Positions 44,994-54,878 of a DNA stretch of 64,000 bases are shown here, piece after piece (position 1 is the first letter of the stretch; every line of letters begins with the position of its first letter). The DNA is taken from contig JBLHJR010000004.1 in the NCBI GenBank assembly GCA_047619205.1, forward strand, positions 1 to 64,000, in the 5' to 3' direction. Below the pieces are notes generated by a model. That model searched no databases. It saw nothing but the letters and a program-made list of their open reading frames with translations, and had not been told where the DNA came from. Both the position numbers and the translations under genes were made by a program. The DNA comes from Endobugula sp047619205 (GTDB lineage Bacteria > Pseudomonadota > Gammaproteobacteria > Pseudomonadales > Cellvibrionaceae).

Positions 44994-45530
44994 TTAATTT
45001 TTAAGGTCTTTCAGACAGGGATGTAGAGAATCTTTAACCGCTAAAGAAACATCTCTAAGTGGCCACGTAATATTAATCTCGGGGTCACTCCACAAAATAC
45101 CACCCTCATCACTAGGGTCATAGTAATCCGTACATTTATACTCAAAGTCTGCAGTATCAGACAACACTAAAAATCCATGAGCGTATCCTGGCGGCACCCA
45201 AAACTGACGCTTATTTTTTTCGCTAAGAATCACAGCCTCGTATTGCCCATAAGTAGCCGAACAAGGGTCTATATCAACAGCAACATCATAAACCTCACCC
45301 ACGACCACTCTAACAAGCTTACCTTGAGGCTTAGTTTTTTGAAAATGCAGTCCTCGCAAGACCCCTTTAGATGACCGTGAATGGTTATCCTGCACAAAGG
45401 GTAGATCAATACCCAATAAATCTTGATAACGTTGCTGCTGAAAAGTTTCTAAAAAGAAACCTCTCTCATCGCCAAATACCTTTGGCTCAATAATTACCAC
45501 GCCTGCTAACGCAGTTTCAATAACATTCAT
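44994..45530 (-). CDS. rmlC: dTDP-4-dehydrorhamnose 3,5-epimerase RmlC
   Basis: A 178-residue cupin-fold epimerase. Catalytic His is in GVLRGLHFQ, with DNHSRS before it, VDIDP, and Tyr/His in FWVPPGYAHGFLVLSD. It converts dTDP-4-keto-6-deoxyglucose to the rhamno form. It lies between rmlA and rmlD. Confidence 0.96.
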   Translation of the reverse strand: MNVIETALAGVVIIEPKVFGDERGFFLETFQQQRYQDLLGIDLPFVQDNHSRSSKGVLRGLHFQKTKPQGKLVRVVVGEVYDVAVDIDPCSATYGQYEAVILSEKNKRQFWVPPGYAHGFLVLSDTADFEYKCTDYYDPSDEGGILWSDPEINITWPLRDVSLAVKDSLHPCLKDLKN

Positions 45531-45555
45531 CGCTTAATATCTCACCGAAAAACAG

Positions 45556-46422
45556 TTAAAAATCTAATATTTCTAACAAATATTTTCCATACCCACTTTT
45601 TATTAATGGCTCTGCTAAGTCACACACCTGCTCATCATTAATCCAACCCATTCTCCACGACACCTCCTCCGGGCAGGCAATTTTTAAGCCTTGGCGCTTC
45701 TCTAAAGTTTGTACAAACTGGCCAGCTTCCATCAACGAATCATGAGTCCCTGTATCAAGCCAAGCAGTGCCCCTGCCCATCATTTCTACCGATAAATTAC
45801 CTTGTTCTAAATAGATTCGGTTAACATCGGTAATTTCTAACTCTCCTCGGGAAGATGGCTTTATAGACTTAGCTATATCCACTACATGCTCATCATAAAA
45901 ATACATCCCCGTCACTGCATACCGAGACTTTGGCTCAGATGGTTTTTCCTCAAGACTTATAGCAACGCCTTTATCATCAAACTCAACTACCCCAAACCGT
46001 TCTGGGTCGCTTACTGGATAGGCAAAAATAGTTCCTCCCTCCTTACGCTGAACCGCCTGCTGTAATGATTCACTCAACCCATGCCCAAAAAATAAATTAT
46101 CGCCCAACACTAAAGCACAAGAGTCTCCGGCAATAAAATCTTCGCCGATAAGAAAAGCCTGCGCCAAGCCATCGGGAGAAGGCTGCTCCGCATAAGACAA
46201 AGAGATTCCCCACTGCTCTCCGGTACCCAGAATTCTCTCAAAACGACCCAAATCTTCAGGCGTCGAAATAATCAGGATATCTTTAATCCCCGCCAGCATT
46301 AAGGTTGTTAAGGGATAATAAATCATCGGCTTATCATAAATCGGGAGCAACTGCTTACAAACACCAATGGTCACAGGGTGAAGACGAGTACCTGAACCAC
46401 CAGCTAATATTATACCTTTCAA
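45556..46422 (-). CDS. rmlA: Glucose-1-phosphate thymidylyltransferase RmlA
   Basis: A 288-residue nucleotidyltransferase making dTDP-glucose. LAGGSGTRLHPVT (6-18) is the nucleotide loop, KQLLPIYDKPMIYYP the substrate loop, and VLGDNLFFG and EEKPSEPKS the metal/sugar sites. It is the first committed enzyme of dTDP-rhamnose synthesis. Confidence 0.97.
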   Translation of the reverse strand: MKGIILAGGSGTRLHPVTIGVCKQLLPIYDKPMIYYPLTTLMLAGIKDILIISTPEDLGRFERILGTGEQWGISLSYAEQPSPDGLAQAFLIGEDFIAGDSCALVLGDNLFFGHGLSESLQQAVQRKEGGTIFAYPVSDPERFGVVEFDDKGVAISLEEKPSEPKSRYAVTGMYFYDEHVVDIAKSIKPSSRGELEITDVNRIYLEQGNLSVEMMGRGTAWLDTGTHDSLMEAGQFVQTLEKRQGLKIACPEEVSWRMGWINDEQVCDLAEPLIKSGYGKYLLEILDF

Positions 46423-46517
46423 GGGATGAACCTCCTTATTTGCAATTATTCAAAAAATCGTACCGCTGCTTCATAGCGATAATGACAGCATATTATAAAC
46501 AATAATAATTACTTACC

Positions 46518-47582
46518 TTAAACGACGCCAAGACGCTCGCCTTGATAAGAGCCGTCTAACACTCTCTGCCACCATTCTTGGTTGGCAAGATACCACTCAA
46601 CCGTTTTACGAATTCCCGACTCAAATGATTCATCGGGCTTCCAAGCTAATTCAGCTTCAATTTTTGACGCATCAATGGCATAGCGCACATCATGTCCTGG
46701 ACGATCGTTAACAAAAACAATTAAGTCTTGATAATGCCTAATATCATTAGGTTTCTGCGGAACCAAATCATCTAAAATCGTACAGATTGTCTTTACCACA
46801 TCAATATTACGTCGCTCGTTATGACCACCAATATTATAGGTTTCCCCTACCCGACCCTCGGTAAGAACTTTATACAAAGCACAGGCATGATCCTCTACAA
46901 ACAACCAATCCCGAACTTGCGAACCATCACCATAAAGCGGCAATGGTTTTCCCGCTAAGGCATTCAGAATAACTAATGGAATCAACTTTTCAGGAAAATG
47001 GTAAGGGCCATAGTTGTTAGAGCAATTAGTCACCACTGTTGGCAAACTAAAGGTTCGCTGCCATGCCCTCACCAAGTGATCTGAAGATGCCTTGCTAGCC
47101 GAATACGGTGAGCTAGGCTCATAACGTGTGGTTTCCGTAAACAATCCTTCAGCACCTAAATCCCCATAGACCTCATCGGTTGAAATATGATGAAACCTAA
47201 ACTCCGCTTGTTGAACCGAGCTTAACTGCGAAAAATAGTATCGGGACTCTTCCAGTAAGGTATATGTTCCCACGACATTAGTAGTAACAAAGTCTCCCGG
47301 ACCATCAATTGAACGATCTACATGAGACTCTGCCGCAAGATGCATCAACTTATTAGGCTGGTAACTTTCAAAAATACGGCGTATGTGTTTAGCATCACAA
47401 ATATCCACCTGTTCAAAGTAGTAGCGGTCAGAATCAGCTATATGAGCCAGCGATTCTACATTACCAGCATAGGTGAGCTTATCAACATTAATAACAATAT
47501 CGCTGGTATGTTGAATAATGTACCTAATAACTGCGGAACCAATGAAACCTGCCCCACCAGTCACTATGATTTTATTTGCCAT
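46518..47582 (-). CDS. rmlB: dTDP-glucose 4,6-dehydratase RmlB
   Basis: A 354-residue extended SDR enzyme. GGAGFIGS (8-15) binds NAD, HLAAESHVDRSIDGP and HISTDEVYGDLG carry the active-site residues, and YSASKASSDHLVR holds Tyr/Lys. It is the first gene of the rml group and follows wzy by about 40 bases. Confidence 0.97.
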   Translation of the reverse strand: MANKIIVTGGAGFIGSAVIRYIIQHTSDIVINVDKLTYAGNVESLAHIADSDRYYFEQVDICDAKHIRRIFESYQPNKLMHLAAESHVDRSIDGPGDFVTTNVVGTYTLLEESRYYFSQLSSVQQAEFRFHHISTDEVYGDLGAEGLFTETTRYEPSSPYSASKASSDHLVRAWQRTFSLPTVVTNCSNNYGPYHFPEKLIPLVILNALAGKPLPLYGDGSQVRDWLFVEDHACALYKVLTEGRVGETYNIGGHNERRNIDVVKTICTILDDLVPQKPNDIRHYQDLIVFVNDRPGHDVRYAIDASKIEAELAWKPDESFESGIRKTVEWYLANQEWWQRVLDGSYQGERLGVV

Positions 47583-47621
47583 ATTAGTCTTGTCTCACCG
47601 TTAAAATAAATCAAAGAACCC

Positions 47622-49073
47622 CTACACTTGAGCTCTCAACTCCTTACTAGAAAAAACAACTCGCCCGATGGCTATATTCATGACGATAAATATAGCAAAA
47701 AGTGAAATCATACTAGTCGTTGATATAATAAACATCAGCACAATATTTAAAGCAAAATACATAACTACATATTTAGCAAAATCGCTGGTGAATTTTTTCA
47801 ACACGAACAAATACTTAACTAAGGGAATTAAAACCGAAAGATACATCCCCAGAAACAACAACAAGCCTATGGCTCCATAACGTAAGGCAATCTGTAAATA
47901 AGCGCTCACAATATCGACAATCCCCAAACCAGTGACCAGATGATCAAAATATCCGCTCTGAAGATAAGTTTCGGAACCAAAAAAGAGATGGAATTTCAAA
48001 AACTCCCATGAGGCGCGATACACTTCAACTCTATAGTCAAACGTACCATACTCATCCGTGTAAAGAAAATAAGCAGACAAACCAAATACAAACTCAAGGA
48101 AAAGCAGCAAGACAAACAACACACCAAAAAGAATGCGCTTTGTCCCCGTTAACTTAACGAAATAAAAGTAGATTCCTACCCCTAGCATAAAACCAAAGAG
48201 TGCAGCCCTGGAACCACCAAACATCACACACAACACGCAAACAAGGAAAAACATCCAGCATGGGATACGCTTAACCACGCTATTTTCCTTTAACACTTCA
48301 AGAGATAAATAGCCTGACAACAGGACAAAACCCGACAACACACCATTGAACGGCCCGGACAAACGCAAAAACCCAGAGCGATACTCCCTAAAGTACTGAA
48401 AAGAGCTATAAGGGTTGAATTCTGTATAGAGATCTACCTTAACTGCTTGACTGACCACAAATAACATAGCGATTAACAGCGACAGGAATAAAAACCCTAA
48501 CGCACAATAATGTAAATCCTGAATTGATTTTATCACACGAGTAAATACAAAATATGGAATAATATAAATAAGAGCACTATCTACGAAAAACCGCATTAAA
48601 GTCGTGACTTTTCCATCCCTAAAGGCTAGCAGTGTTGTGTATATCACAAACAAACACACGAGTGTGTCGGTCAAATTCCATTTCACCCGAGAGAATGTGT
48701 TTAAACTTAAAAAAATAGGTAACAGCAGGACTAAAACCGCAACTTTATAAAATGACAAGCGAATCAAATAATTCACTCCTGGAATCGAAACAATATATCC
48801 CGACCAGTCAGGCACTGCACCCAAAACCGCAATAAAAAAAACAATCGCCATGATTCGAGAATTATCTTTTCCATTCAAATAATACAACAACAAGGAACAA
48901 ACAAGCATGTTCAGCATCTCATTCCTTACAATAAAAATAAAAGGAATAATACAAACCCAAAAAACAATAATTCTCTTGCCTGTATCGGTAAAAAATAATC
49001 GGTGGTTTGCCGCTACAGCCATAGCAATTGAAAAAACAGCAAAGAACGATAGCTTAATTGCGTACATCAACAT
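47622..49073 (-). CDS. Wzy-like O-antigen/exopolysaccharide polymerase
   Basis: A 483-residue membrane protein with about 11-12 hydrophobic segments and a large periplasmic loop, containing GGSRAALFGFMLG (the Arg-containing motif of Wzy_C/O-antigen ligase proteins). Wzy proteins join repeat units on undecaprenyl phosphate in the periplasm. Sequence is too divergent for a specific name. Its place between rmlB and a glycosyltransferase, with a wzx nearby, supports the polymerase role. Confidence 0.8.
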   Translation of the reverse strand: MLMYAIKLSFFAVFSIAMAVAANHRLFFTDTGKRIIVFWVCIIPFIFIVRNEMLNMLVCSLLLYYLNGKDNSRIMAIVFFIAVLGAVPDWSGYIVSIPGVNYLIRLSFYKVAVLVLLLPIFLSLNTFSRVKWNLTDTLVCLFVIYTTLLAFRDGKVTTLMRFFVDSALIYIIPYFVFTRVIKSIQDLHYCALGFLFLSLLIAMLFVVSQAVKVDLYTEFNPYSSFQYFREYRSGFLRLSGPFNGVLSGFVLLSGYLSLEVLKENSVVKRIPCWMFFLVCVLCVMFGGSRAALFGFMLGVGIYFYFVKLTGTKRILFGVLFVLLLFLEFVFGLSAYFLYTDEYGTFDYRVEVYRASWEFLKFHLFFGSETYLQSGYFDHLVTGLGIVDIVSAYLQIALRYGAIGLLLFLGMYLSVLIPLVKYLFVLKKFTSDFAKYVVMYFALNIVLMFIISTTSMISLFAIFIVMNIAIGRVVFSSKELRAQV

Positions 49074-49121
49074 ACGATTAACCGGTATAAAGAGTTACTC
49101 ACCGAAAAACCTCCAAAAGCA

Positions 49122-50339
49122 TTAACTATCATAAAACGATATTGATTTTTGATAAAACTCTACTGCTTGCTCAGCCACTAAAAATGAGCTGAAATTTTCT
49201 CGGCATCTTGCATAGGCGCAACGAGACAACGAGGCCAATTTTTTTGGATCACTTAAAAGAAGAATGATTTTTTCTGCTAACTCATTTACATCTAAAGGTT
49301 GAAAAAAAACACCACTGACTTCATTTTCGATGATCTCTTTTACACCTCCAACGTAAGGTGCAATGATGGGCGCTGCAGACGCTAAAGATTCAACAACGGT
49401 ATAACCGAAGATTTCATTTCGAGAAGCCATTACTGTTAATTGTGACGTTCTTCTTAGCTCCTTTATAACCTCGTTATTCATTAACCCCAGATAATTAACA
49501 CTAGCTTTTTTGTCGGCGGCCACATATTGATCAACTGCATCATTAACGTACATCTTGTTTCCATCCGCCAATTCAATACCTCTATCTTGCCCCACAAAAA
49601 CTAAAGTAGCATCAGGAATTTTATTTAAGACTTTCGCGAAAGCCTGAACGACAATATCTCCCCCTTTATGAGCATCAAATCGACCTACGAACAATATCTG
49701 ATTTTTTATATAAGACGAAGGAGACCAGCAGCCATCCTCTTTAACAAGTGAAATAGGATTAGAAAAAACTGCCTGCAAAGGCCACTTTATACGATATTTT
49801 TCTTGGACGCTATTTAGAACCCAGTGAGACGGAGAATTCACATAACGTGCGGCCTTAAAAGCTCTCTCCTCTCTTTTAAGGCGGTTATCATCAGCAGCGG
49901 TTAACACTTTATCGCCAATCATACCATTAACATAATGGGGGCCGTGCAATCTCATCACGACAGGAAAGCACACCTTTTTTTGCAAAAAATAGTGCCAGCC
50001 AAAAGACTCTTCGATTTCTAAAACATCAATTTTATGTTTTTTTTCGATGTCACGAATACCCCCGAGCATTGACCTGCTACCGAAATAATATTCATAATAG
50101 CCTTTGGAAAAAAACTCACCAATTTTTACCCATATTTTCTCAAATAAACTAAGTTTATATCTATTAACGTAAATACAACCATCACCTGCACCAGACCCAC
50201 CATTAGCCAGCACAAAAACATTATGCCCTTGTTTTTTTAGGGCATTGACCAAATTATCACAATAAGTCACGATACCATTGGCGCCTAGGTGCCTAGGCCA
50301 AAATGGGGTGACAACAACTATATTCATACATCCATCCAT
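49122..50339 (-). CDS. Glycosyltransferase, family 4 (GT-B)
   Basis: A 405-residue GT-B enzyme. The N-terminal half starts NIVVVTPFWPRHLGANGIVTY; the C-terminal donor-binding half has GRFDAHKGGDIVVQAF and the E-x7-E motif in NEIFGYTVVESLA. It begins immediately after the wzx stop (TAGATGG). ATG 50327 is a second possible start. Sugar donor and acceptor are unknown. Confidence 0.9.
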   Translation of the reverse strand: MDGCMNIVVVTPFWPRHLGANGIVTYCDNLVNALKKQGHNVFVLANGGSGAGDGCIYVNRYKLSLFEKIWVKIGEFFSKGYYEYYFGSRSMLGGIRDIEKKHKIDVLEIEESFGWHYFLQKKVCFPVVMRLHGPHYVNGMIGDKVLTAADDNRLKREERAFKAARYVNSPSHWVLNSVQEKYRIKWPLQAVFSNPISLVKEDGCWSPSSYIKNQILFVGRFDAHKGGDIVVQAFAKVLNKIPDATLVFVGQDRGIELADGNKMYVNDAVDQYVAADKKASVNYLGLMNNEVIKELRRTSQLTVMASRNEIFGYTVVESLASAAPIIAPYVGGVKEIIENEVSGVFFQPLDVNELAEKIILLLSDPKKLASLSRCAYARCRENFSSFLVAEQAVEFYQKSISFYDS

Positions 50340-51701
50340 CTAGTTAGCAAAAAAACTGACCATCAGTTTAGCTAAGCCGAAGCCACATATTGCTGACAAT
50401 ATGATCAACAATTCTTTAGTTACATTAACTAAATTAATTCTTTTCAATTGAAAAATCATAAAAATAGCGGGCATCACTTCCATCAAGCCAATGGCACATA
50501 GAACACCCAACACCCCAAACCACAAATAACCAGACCACGCTGCGAGCAAAAACCATACCAATCTAATTATATTGGCAATCAATGTGACTCTCAGCTGCCC
50601 GTGTAAAAGCAACGATATTTCAGAAGAATAAGTTACCAAAGCAACAATTGGCATCATTAACAATATAGACAAATAGATACTTGCTGACAAATAACGGTCA
50701 TCATACAGAAGATCAAAAAAGATAAAACTACCACCACTTAACGCCCCGAAAGAAAAGGCCGCCGCGATAGATATAAACATCTTCTTTGCGTAATATTTTT
50801 CAAGAAACTGATTCGGTGAGATCCTATAAATTACTGACATATAGGGTTGTAAAACACTGCGCGAATATTGAATTGAAAACGCGGCAGCAGCCGATGAAAA
50901 ATTAAATGCAACAAAGTAGAGGCCGAGCTCAGACACAGTTAACGTCTTCGCCAGAACAAGCTTATCAAGCTGCATCAGCAATAGTGTAATCACACTAGAT
51001 GGAATTATATATTTGGCCCAGTCAAGAAACTCAAAAAATATAGCCTTATCGACAGAAAGTGCGGAACCTTTAGCCCCAACAAATATATAACCAAACAATA
51101 CCTGAAGCACATAGTTTAATACCATAGAATAAATGATAGGCCAGTAGGTATTATAGTAATACACGCCGACAACAGAAAAAATAATTGAACATAAGGTGCA
51201 CAAAAATTTTATATACATGACCATTGCAACTTTATTTTCACGCTCGATGACTATATAGGCAATCGGTAAAAAACCATCGAAGATAAAAACAAAACACAGC
51301 ACTTTCAAAACCAAGGCTAAATCGACGATGCCAAAATAAGCCGCCAGCTGATCCGACAAAAAGAACATTAAGAACGCCAACACCAAATTTCGTATTAGCT
51401 TAACCGTCCACAAGGTATTTAAGAGGTGATCTTCATCGCCTAATTTATGCCGTAAGATAAATGCTCTGAAGCCACCATCAGACACCATATTAAATGCAAA
51501 TATAATAGTAGACGCTAGACCCGTTATAGCAAAAGCCTCTGGACTTAAGAAGCGCGCAAGGACTAAGTTACTAAACAATCGCAGTACATTACCAAAAAAT
51601 GTGGTTACAAATAGCGCTTGTGTGCCCTTATCTTTAAAAGGCACGCCCGCCCCACTGGAGAAGGGTATTCTGACTATTTTTTTTAGAAATGATGTTTTCA
51701 T
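50340..51701 (-). CDS. Wzx-like repeat-unit flippase (MOP superfamily)
   Basis: A 453-residue membrane protein with about 12-14 hydrophobic segments. The N-terminus VTTFFGNVLRLFSNLVLARFLSPEAFAI and LRHKLGDEDHLLNTLWTVKLIRN are characteristic of polysaccharide transporters of the Wzx/RfbX type. It should flip lipid-linked repeat units to the periplasm for Wzy. Confidence 0.88.
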   Translation of the reverse strand: MKTSFLKKIVRIPFSSGAGVPFKDKGTQALFVTTFFGNVLRLFSNLVLARFLSPEAFAITGLASTIIFAFNMVSDGGFRAFILRHKLGDEDHLLNTLWTVKLIRNLVLAFLMFFLSDQLAAYFGIVDLALVLKVLCFVFIFDGFLPIAYIVIERENKVAMVMYIKFLCTLCSIIFSVVGVYYYNTYWPIIYSMVLNYVLQVLFGYIFVGAKGSALSVDKAIFFEFLDWAKYIIPSSVITLLLMQLDKLVLAKTLTVSELGLYFVAFNFSSAAAAFSIQYSRSVLQPYMSVIYRISPNQFLEKYYAKKMFISIAAAFSFGALSGGSFIFFDLLYDDRYLSASIYLSILLMMPIVALVTYSSEISLLLHGQLRVTLIANIIRLVWFLLAAWSGYLWFGVLGVLCAIGLMEVMPAIFMIFQLKRINLVNVTKELLIILSAICGFGLAKLMVSFFAN

Positions 51702-51724
51702 ATTATGATTAAAAACAAACTTTA

Positions 51725-52708
51725 CTACACCTTATATTCAATTATTTGGAATGTCTTACGAAAGATACTCCGCATCAAAAATGAAAACGCGCCCTTACAC
51801 TGGGGGAACTTTCCAAACATTAAAGAACTTGCATATGCCAGTGCGACACCAGCACGTCTGCACCTTACTTCTCTTGTAAATATCTGGGCAATCTTAACGA
51901 AATAAAGCACGCAAAGAAGTAATACCCAATAGCCAAAAAAAACAACACCAAATACAATCAACAGAGGAACTATGAGCGCCCAAAGTAGAATCCGAGCTAC
52001 ATCCCCTCTATAATATTTTTCATCGCTGCCTCCGTGCATACAAAAACCTTGCGCATAAGCATGCCCACTTCGCTCACAACGCCTCCACCACTGAGAAAAT
52101 TTTGTGATATGAGCATCATGCACGGTCATGTCTACGCCAAGGCGTTCGATTTTCCAGCCCAGCTTACGCATCCTAAAACATAGCTCAGGCTCTTCACCAG
52201 CAATGACCTGAGGATCAAAACCCTGAACATCAACTAAAGCCTGCTTGCGGCACATAAAATCTCCACCTGTAGCCATGGCGATGCCTACAGGTGTATCCCA
52301 CTCAATATCACAGAGTTGATTATAAATTGTTCTATCTGCATAACGCTCTTTACGCCGCCCACAAACAGAGGCCAACCCTTGATGATGCTGCAGGTGCTCA
52401 TAAGCGATGTTCAGCCAACCTCTAGATATCTCACAATCACCATCAACAAACTGTATGAAATTAATCTCTTCATACTGCCCTAGCAAAAATTGATAACCTT
52501 CATTTCTTGCTCGCGCAGCACTGAATGGCTGCGACATATCTAAATCAATAACATCAAATCCCAGCTCTTTAACCAACTGCACACTGCCATCAGTAGAGCC
52601 AGAATCTACATAAACAATGTTGAGGTCATTAGTAGAAAATGAACGAATACAGACCTTTAAACGCTCGCCCTCATTTCTACCAATAATCACCACGCCAATA
52701 TCATTCAT
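51725..52708 (-). CDS. Glycosyltransferase, family 2 (GT-A), membrane-anchored
   Basis: A 327-residue GT2 enzyme. VIIGRNEGERL starts the nucleotide fold, YVDSGSTDGS follows, FVDGDCEIS contains the DxD, and GGDFMCRKQALVDVQGFDP and GEEPELCFRMRKLGW are typical acceptor-side motifs. Two membrane segments near 240-285 tether it. It lies between wzx and the acetyltransferase. Confidence 0.9.
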   Translation of the reverse strand: MNDIGVVIIGRNEGERLKVCIRSFSTNDLNIVYVDSGSTDGSVQLVKELGFDVIDLDMSQPFSAARARNEGYQFLLGQYEEINFIQFVDGDCEISRGWLNIAYEHLQHHQGLASVCGRRKERYADRTIYNQLCDIEWDTPVGIAMATGGDFMCRKQALVDVQGFDPQVIAGEEPELCFRMRKLGWKIERLGVDMTVHDAHITKFSQWWRRCERSGHAYAQGFCMHGGSDEKYYRGDVARILLWALIVPLLIVFGVVFFGYWVLLLCVLYFVKIAQIFTREVRCRRAGVALAYASSLMFGKFPQCKGAFSFLMRSIFRKTFQIIEYKV

Positions 52709-52754
52709 GAACTAAAAAACCTATAACAAAGAGAAACTGCATGCTTTGTTTACA

Positions 52755-53282
52755 TTATTCAGCAGTAGACTTCGTGACTACTGTCGCCTTAACGTAAACC
52801 GTTGAAAAGGCAGGGACATCGCTTACCACTACGCTATTAGGGGCAATTTTACTGCCTCGACCTATTGTAATATCACCAATAATAACGACACCAGCACCGA
52901 TATTTACATTACTTTCGATAATGGGTTTTGCCGACAAATCGGAAGTATCACGAATACCAAATGTTGTATTTTGGCGAATAACTACGTCATCGCCAATACT
53001 CCGAGCACCTAAAATCATGCCGCCAAAGTGTTCTATCTTTACTCGACGCCCCACATGCACCGTATAATCTAATTTAATACCACAGAATACTTGAGTCATT
53101 TTACTCAAAATACAGTATAAAATAGAAAACGGAAAACGCAGTAATTTAAATGAAATACTCATGCGCCAATTACCCAAACGGTGCACAAATAACGCAAAAA
53201 AACCTTGAGCTAGAATATCATTATGATGAGTATCAAAGTCTTCTTTTATTAAAGCCCAAAAACCAATATTTTTGGGATTCAT
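52755..53282 (-). CDS. Hexapeptide acetyltransferase, serine-acetyltransferase-like
   Basis: A 175-residue protein with a short helical N-terminus (IKEDFDTHHND, FFALFVHRLGNWRM) and a left-handed beta-helix of hexapeptide repeats (IGDDVVIRQNTTFGI, IGAGVVIIGDITIGRGSKIAPNSVV). Such proteins in polysaccharide loci acetylate sugars. I chose ATG 53282, which gives the family's usual start; a longer frame to 53495 would add an improbable hydrophobic leader and overlap the divergent gene. Confidence 0.85.
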   Translation of the reverse strand: MNPKNIGFWALIKEDFDTHHNDILAQGFFALFVHRLGNWRMSISFKLLRFPFSILYCILSKMTQVFCGIKLDYTVHVGRRVKIEHFGGMILGARSIGDDVVIRQNTTFGIRDTSDLSAKPIIESNVNIGAGVVIIGDITIGRGSKIAPNSVVVSDVPAFSTVYVKATVVTKSTAE

Positions 53283-53448
53283 ATTACTGGAGCCATCCCA
53301 TAGCGGTTCAGCCTTACTTTTTTGCACACAACCCCCGACTAAAAAAATCAATAAAGTGATCTGTGCAAGCAGTCCATCTGTGGTACATTTATCCACTATA
53401 GACCAAAGCAATATGCTTAACAAAAACAACAGATAACGAGAAAAAAAC

Positions 53449-54432
53449 GTGAGTATAACACAGGCAAAAGTAGCTATTATTACGGTCACCTTCAACTGTA
53501 GCGATTTTATTGAAGACTACTTAATATCGGTCACTCCTTTCATCACCCAAACCAACAACGTTATTATCATTGTAGACAATAACTCTAGTGATAACAGCTG
53601 TGATCTCATCAAAAGACACATAGAAACATACAAACTAGAAGACAACATCATCATTACATCGCTAAGCGAGAATGTTGGCTTCGGAAAAGGCTGCAACAAA
53701 GGTGCCGAGATAGCACGGGAACATCAATCATCACACTTATGGTTCTTAAATCCTGACACAAAGGTACTTAACAACAGTGGCGACGCACTTCTATGCTTAT
53801 TAGAGCAAAACCCTGCTATTCATTTTGCAGGCAGCATACTACTAAACGAAAATAGCATCCCCAGAGCCGGAGCCTTTCGCTTTCCTAGCCTGCTTAATGT
53901 ATTTTTGAGTAACATGCGCCTAGGCCTATTAGACAGAGCTTTTCAAGCAAGTACTACTGCAGCCCCCATACGAGACTCTCCGTATGAAGCTGACTGGCTA
54001 ACTGGCGCCTCATTTATGACTCGCGCTGAATACTTTTACCGTTTAGGCGGCTTTGATCCGTTTTATTTTTTATACTTTGAAGAGGTAGACTTGTTTTACA
54101 GGGCCAAGCAACTTGGCTATTCCGCATGGGCCTGCCCTGACAGTCGAGTCTTCCATATTTCTGGTGCATCTACTGGGATTAACACGCAAACAGTGAGCAT
54201 AAGAAGACAACCCAGCTATTGGTTCGAATCACGCCGACACTACTACATTAACAATTATGGCCAATTATATTTTTTACTAGCAGACGCTGTCTTCATCATC
54301 GCCCATACAATGTGGGGCGTCCGAGCAACATTACAAAAAAAAGCACTAACAACGCCAGCACACATCATAAAAGATACGCTACTACACGGATATTTTAGAT
54401 GGCTACCCAGAAAAAAAGGTGGGCGCAATTAA
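53449..54432 (+). CDS. Glycosyltransferase, family 2, rhamnosyltransferase-like
   Basis: A 327-residue GT2 enzyme on the opposite strand to the rest of the locus. VAIITVTFNCSDFI starts the fold, VDNNSSDNS binds nucleotide, WFLNPDTKVL has the DxD-like motif, and GASFMTRAEYFYRLGGFDP with FLYFEEVDLFYRAKQLGY is the typical WbbL/rhamnosyltransferase signature. GTG start. It diverges from the acetyltransferase and its stop overlaps the convergent membrane-protein stop by four bases. Rhamnose as donor is inferred from rmlBACD and family. Confidence 0.88.
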   Translation: MSITQAKVAIITVTFNCSDFIEDYLISVTPFITQTNNVIIIVDNNSSDNSCDLIKRHIETYKLEDNIIITSLSENVGFGKGCNKGAEIAREHQSSHLWFLNPDTKVLNNSGDALLCLLEQNPAIHFAGSILLNENSIPRAGAFRFPSLLNVFLSNMRLGLLDRAFQASTTAAPIRDSPYEADWLTGASFMTRAEYFYRLGGFDPFYFLYFEEVDLFYRAKQLGYSAWACPDSRVFHISGASTGINTQTVSIRRQPSYWFESRRHYYINNYGQLYFLLADAVFIIAHTMWGVRATLQKKALTTPAHIIKDTLLHGYFRWLPRKKGGRN

Positions 54433-54878
54433 TGTTTAGCTACGCCTTTTTTCATTCTTTTTTCGCGATGCTCCACACTTGCCTTTTTGATTAGAACAAC
54501 ATAATAAACCATCACACCCAAAGCTACCGCTACTAAAAAAAACTCGCCCAACAAATTCAGATAATAATTTAACTGTGCATTGGTATTTTCTATATGCTCA
54601 AGCGAAGAATGGAAAAAGAAAACATCAAAAATTGCTGTTCGGGTAACCTCCTTAGGCAACCACTCAAAAAAGTGAATTATGTCGGGAATCAGCCCCCACA
54701 TGCCGACCAAAAAGATAACTACAGGGAAATACAGAAACCATTGCGGCTCTTTACGATACAACCATTGAAAAAAAACACTTGTCTTACGTAAAGCATGACG
54801 TTTTTTGGCGATAGCCGCACATACAGCAGAGCCCACAACGGCGCCAACGGAAAAATAAAAATGTTTCTCAGGCATCAC
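54429..54878 (-). CDS. Small membrane protein, partner B of a related pair
   Basis: A 149-residue protein with about three hydrophobic segments (residues 6-24, 48-66, 108-128). It resembles the adjacent gene at 54875-55267: a Gly-rich first helix, a P...F..G....P segment, (F)FFHSSLEH and LNLLGEFFLVAVALGVMVYY. LIPDIIHFF recalls metal-binding motifs of YdjM-type membrane hydrolases, but a complete metal site is not visible. No function recognised. Its start overlaps the partner's stop by four bases. Confidence 0.75.
   Translation of the reverse strand: MMPEKHFYFSVGAVVGSAVCAAIAKKRHALRKTSVFFQWLYRKEPQWFLYFPVVIFLVGMWGLIPDIIHFFEWLPKEVTRTAIFDVFFFHSSLEHIENTNAQLNYYLNLLGEFFLVAVALGVMVYYVVLIKKASVEHREKRMKKGVAKH

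Noticed and set aside
53283..53495. N-terminal extension of the acetyltransferase
   Set aside because: It adds a 71-residue hydrophobic leader foreign to the family and overlaps the divergent glycosyltransferase start.
54225..54240. GGTTCGAATCACGCC, resembling a tRNA T-loop
   Set aside because: It lies within the glycosyltransferase coding frame and no acceptor stem or anticodon arm surrounds it.
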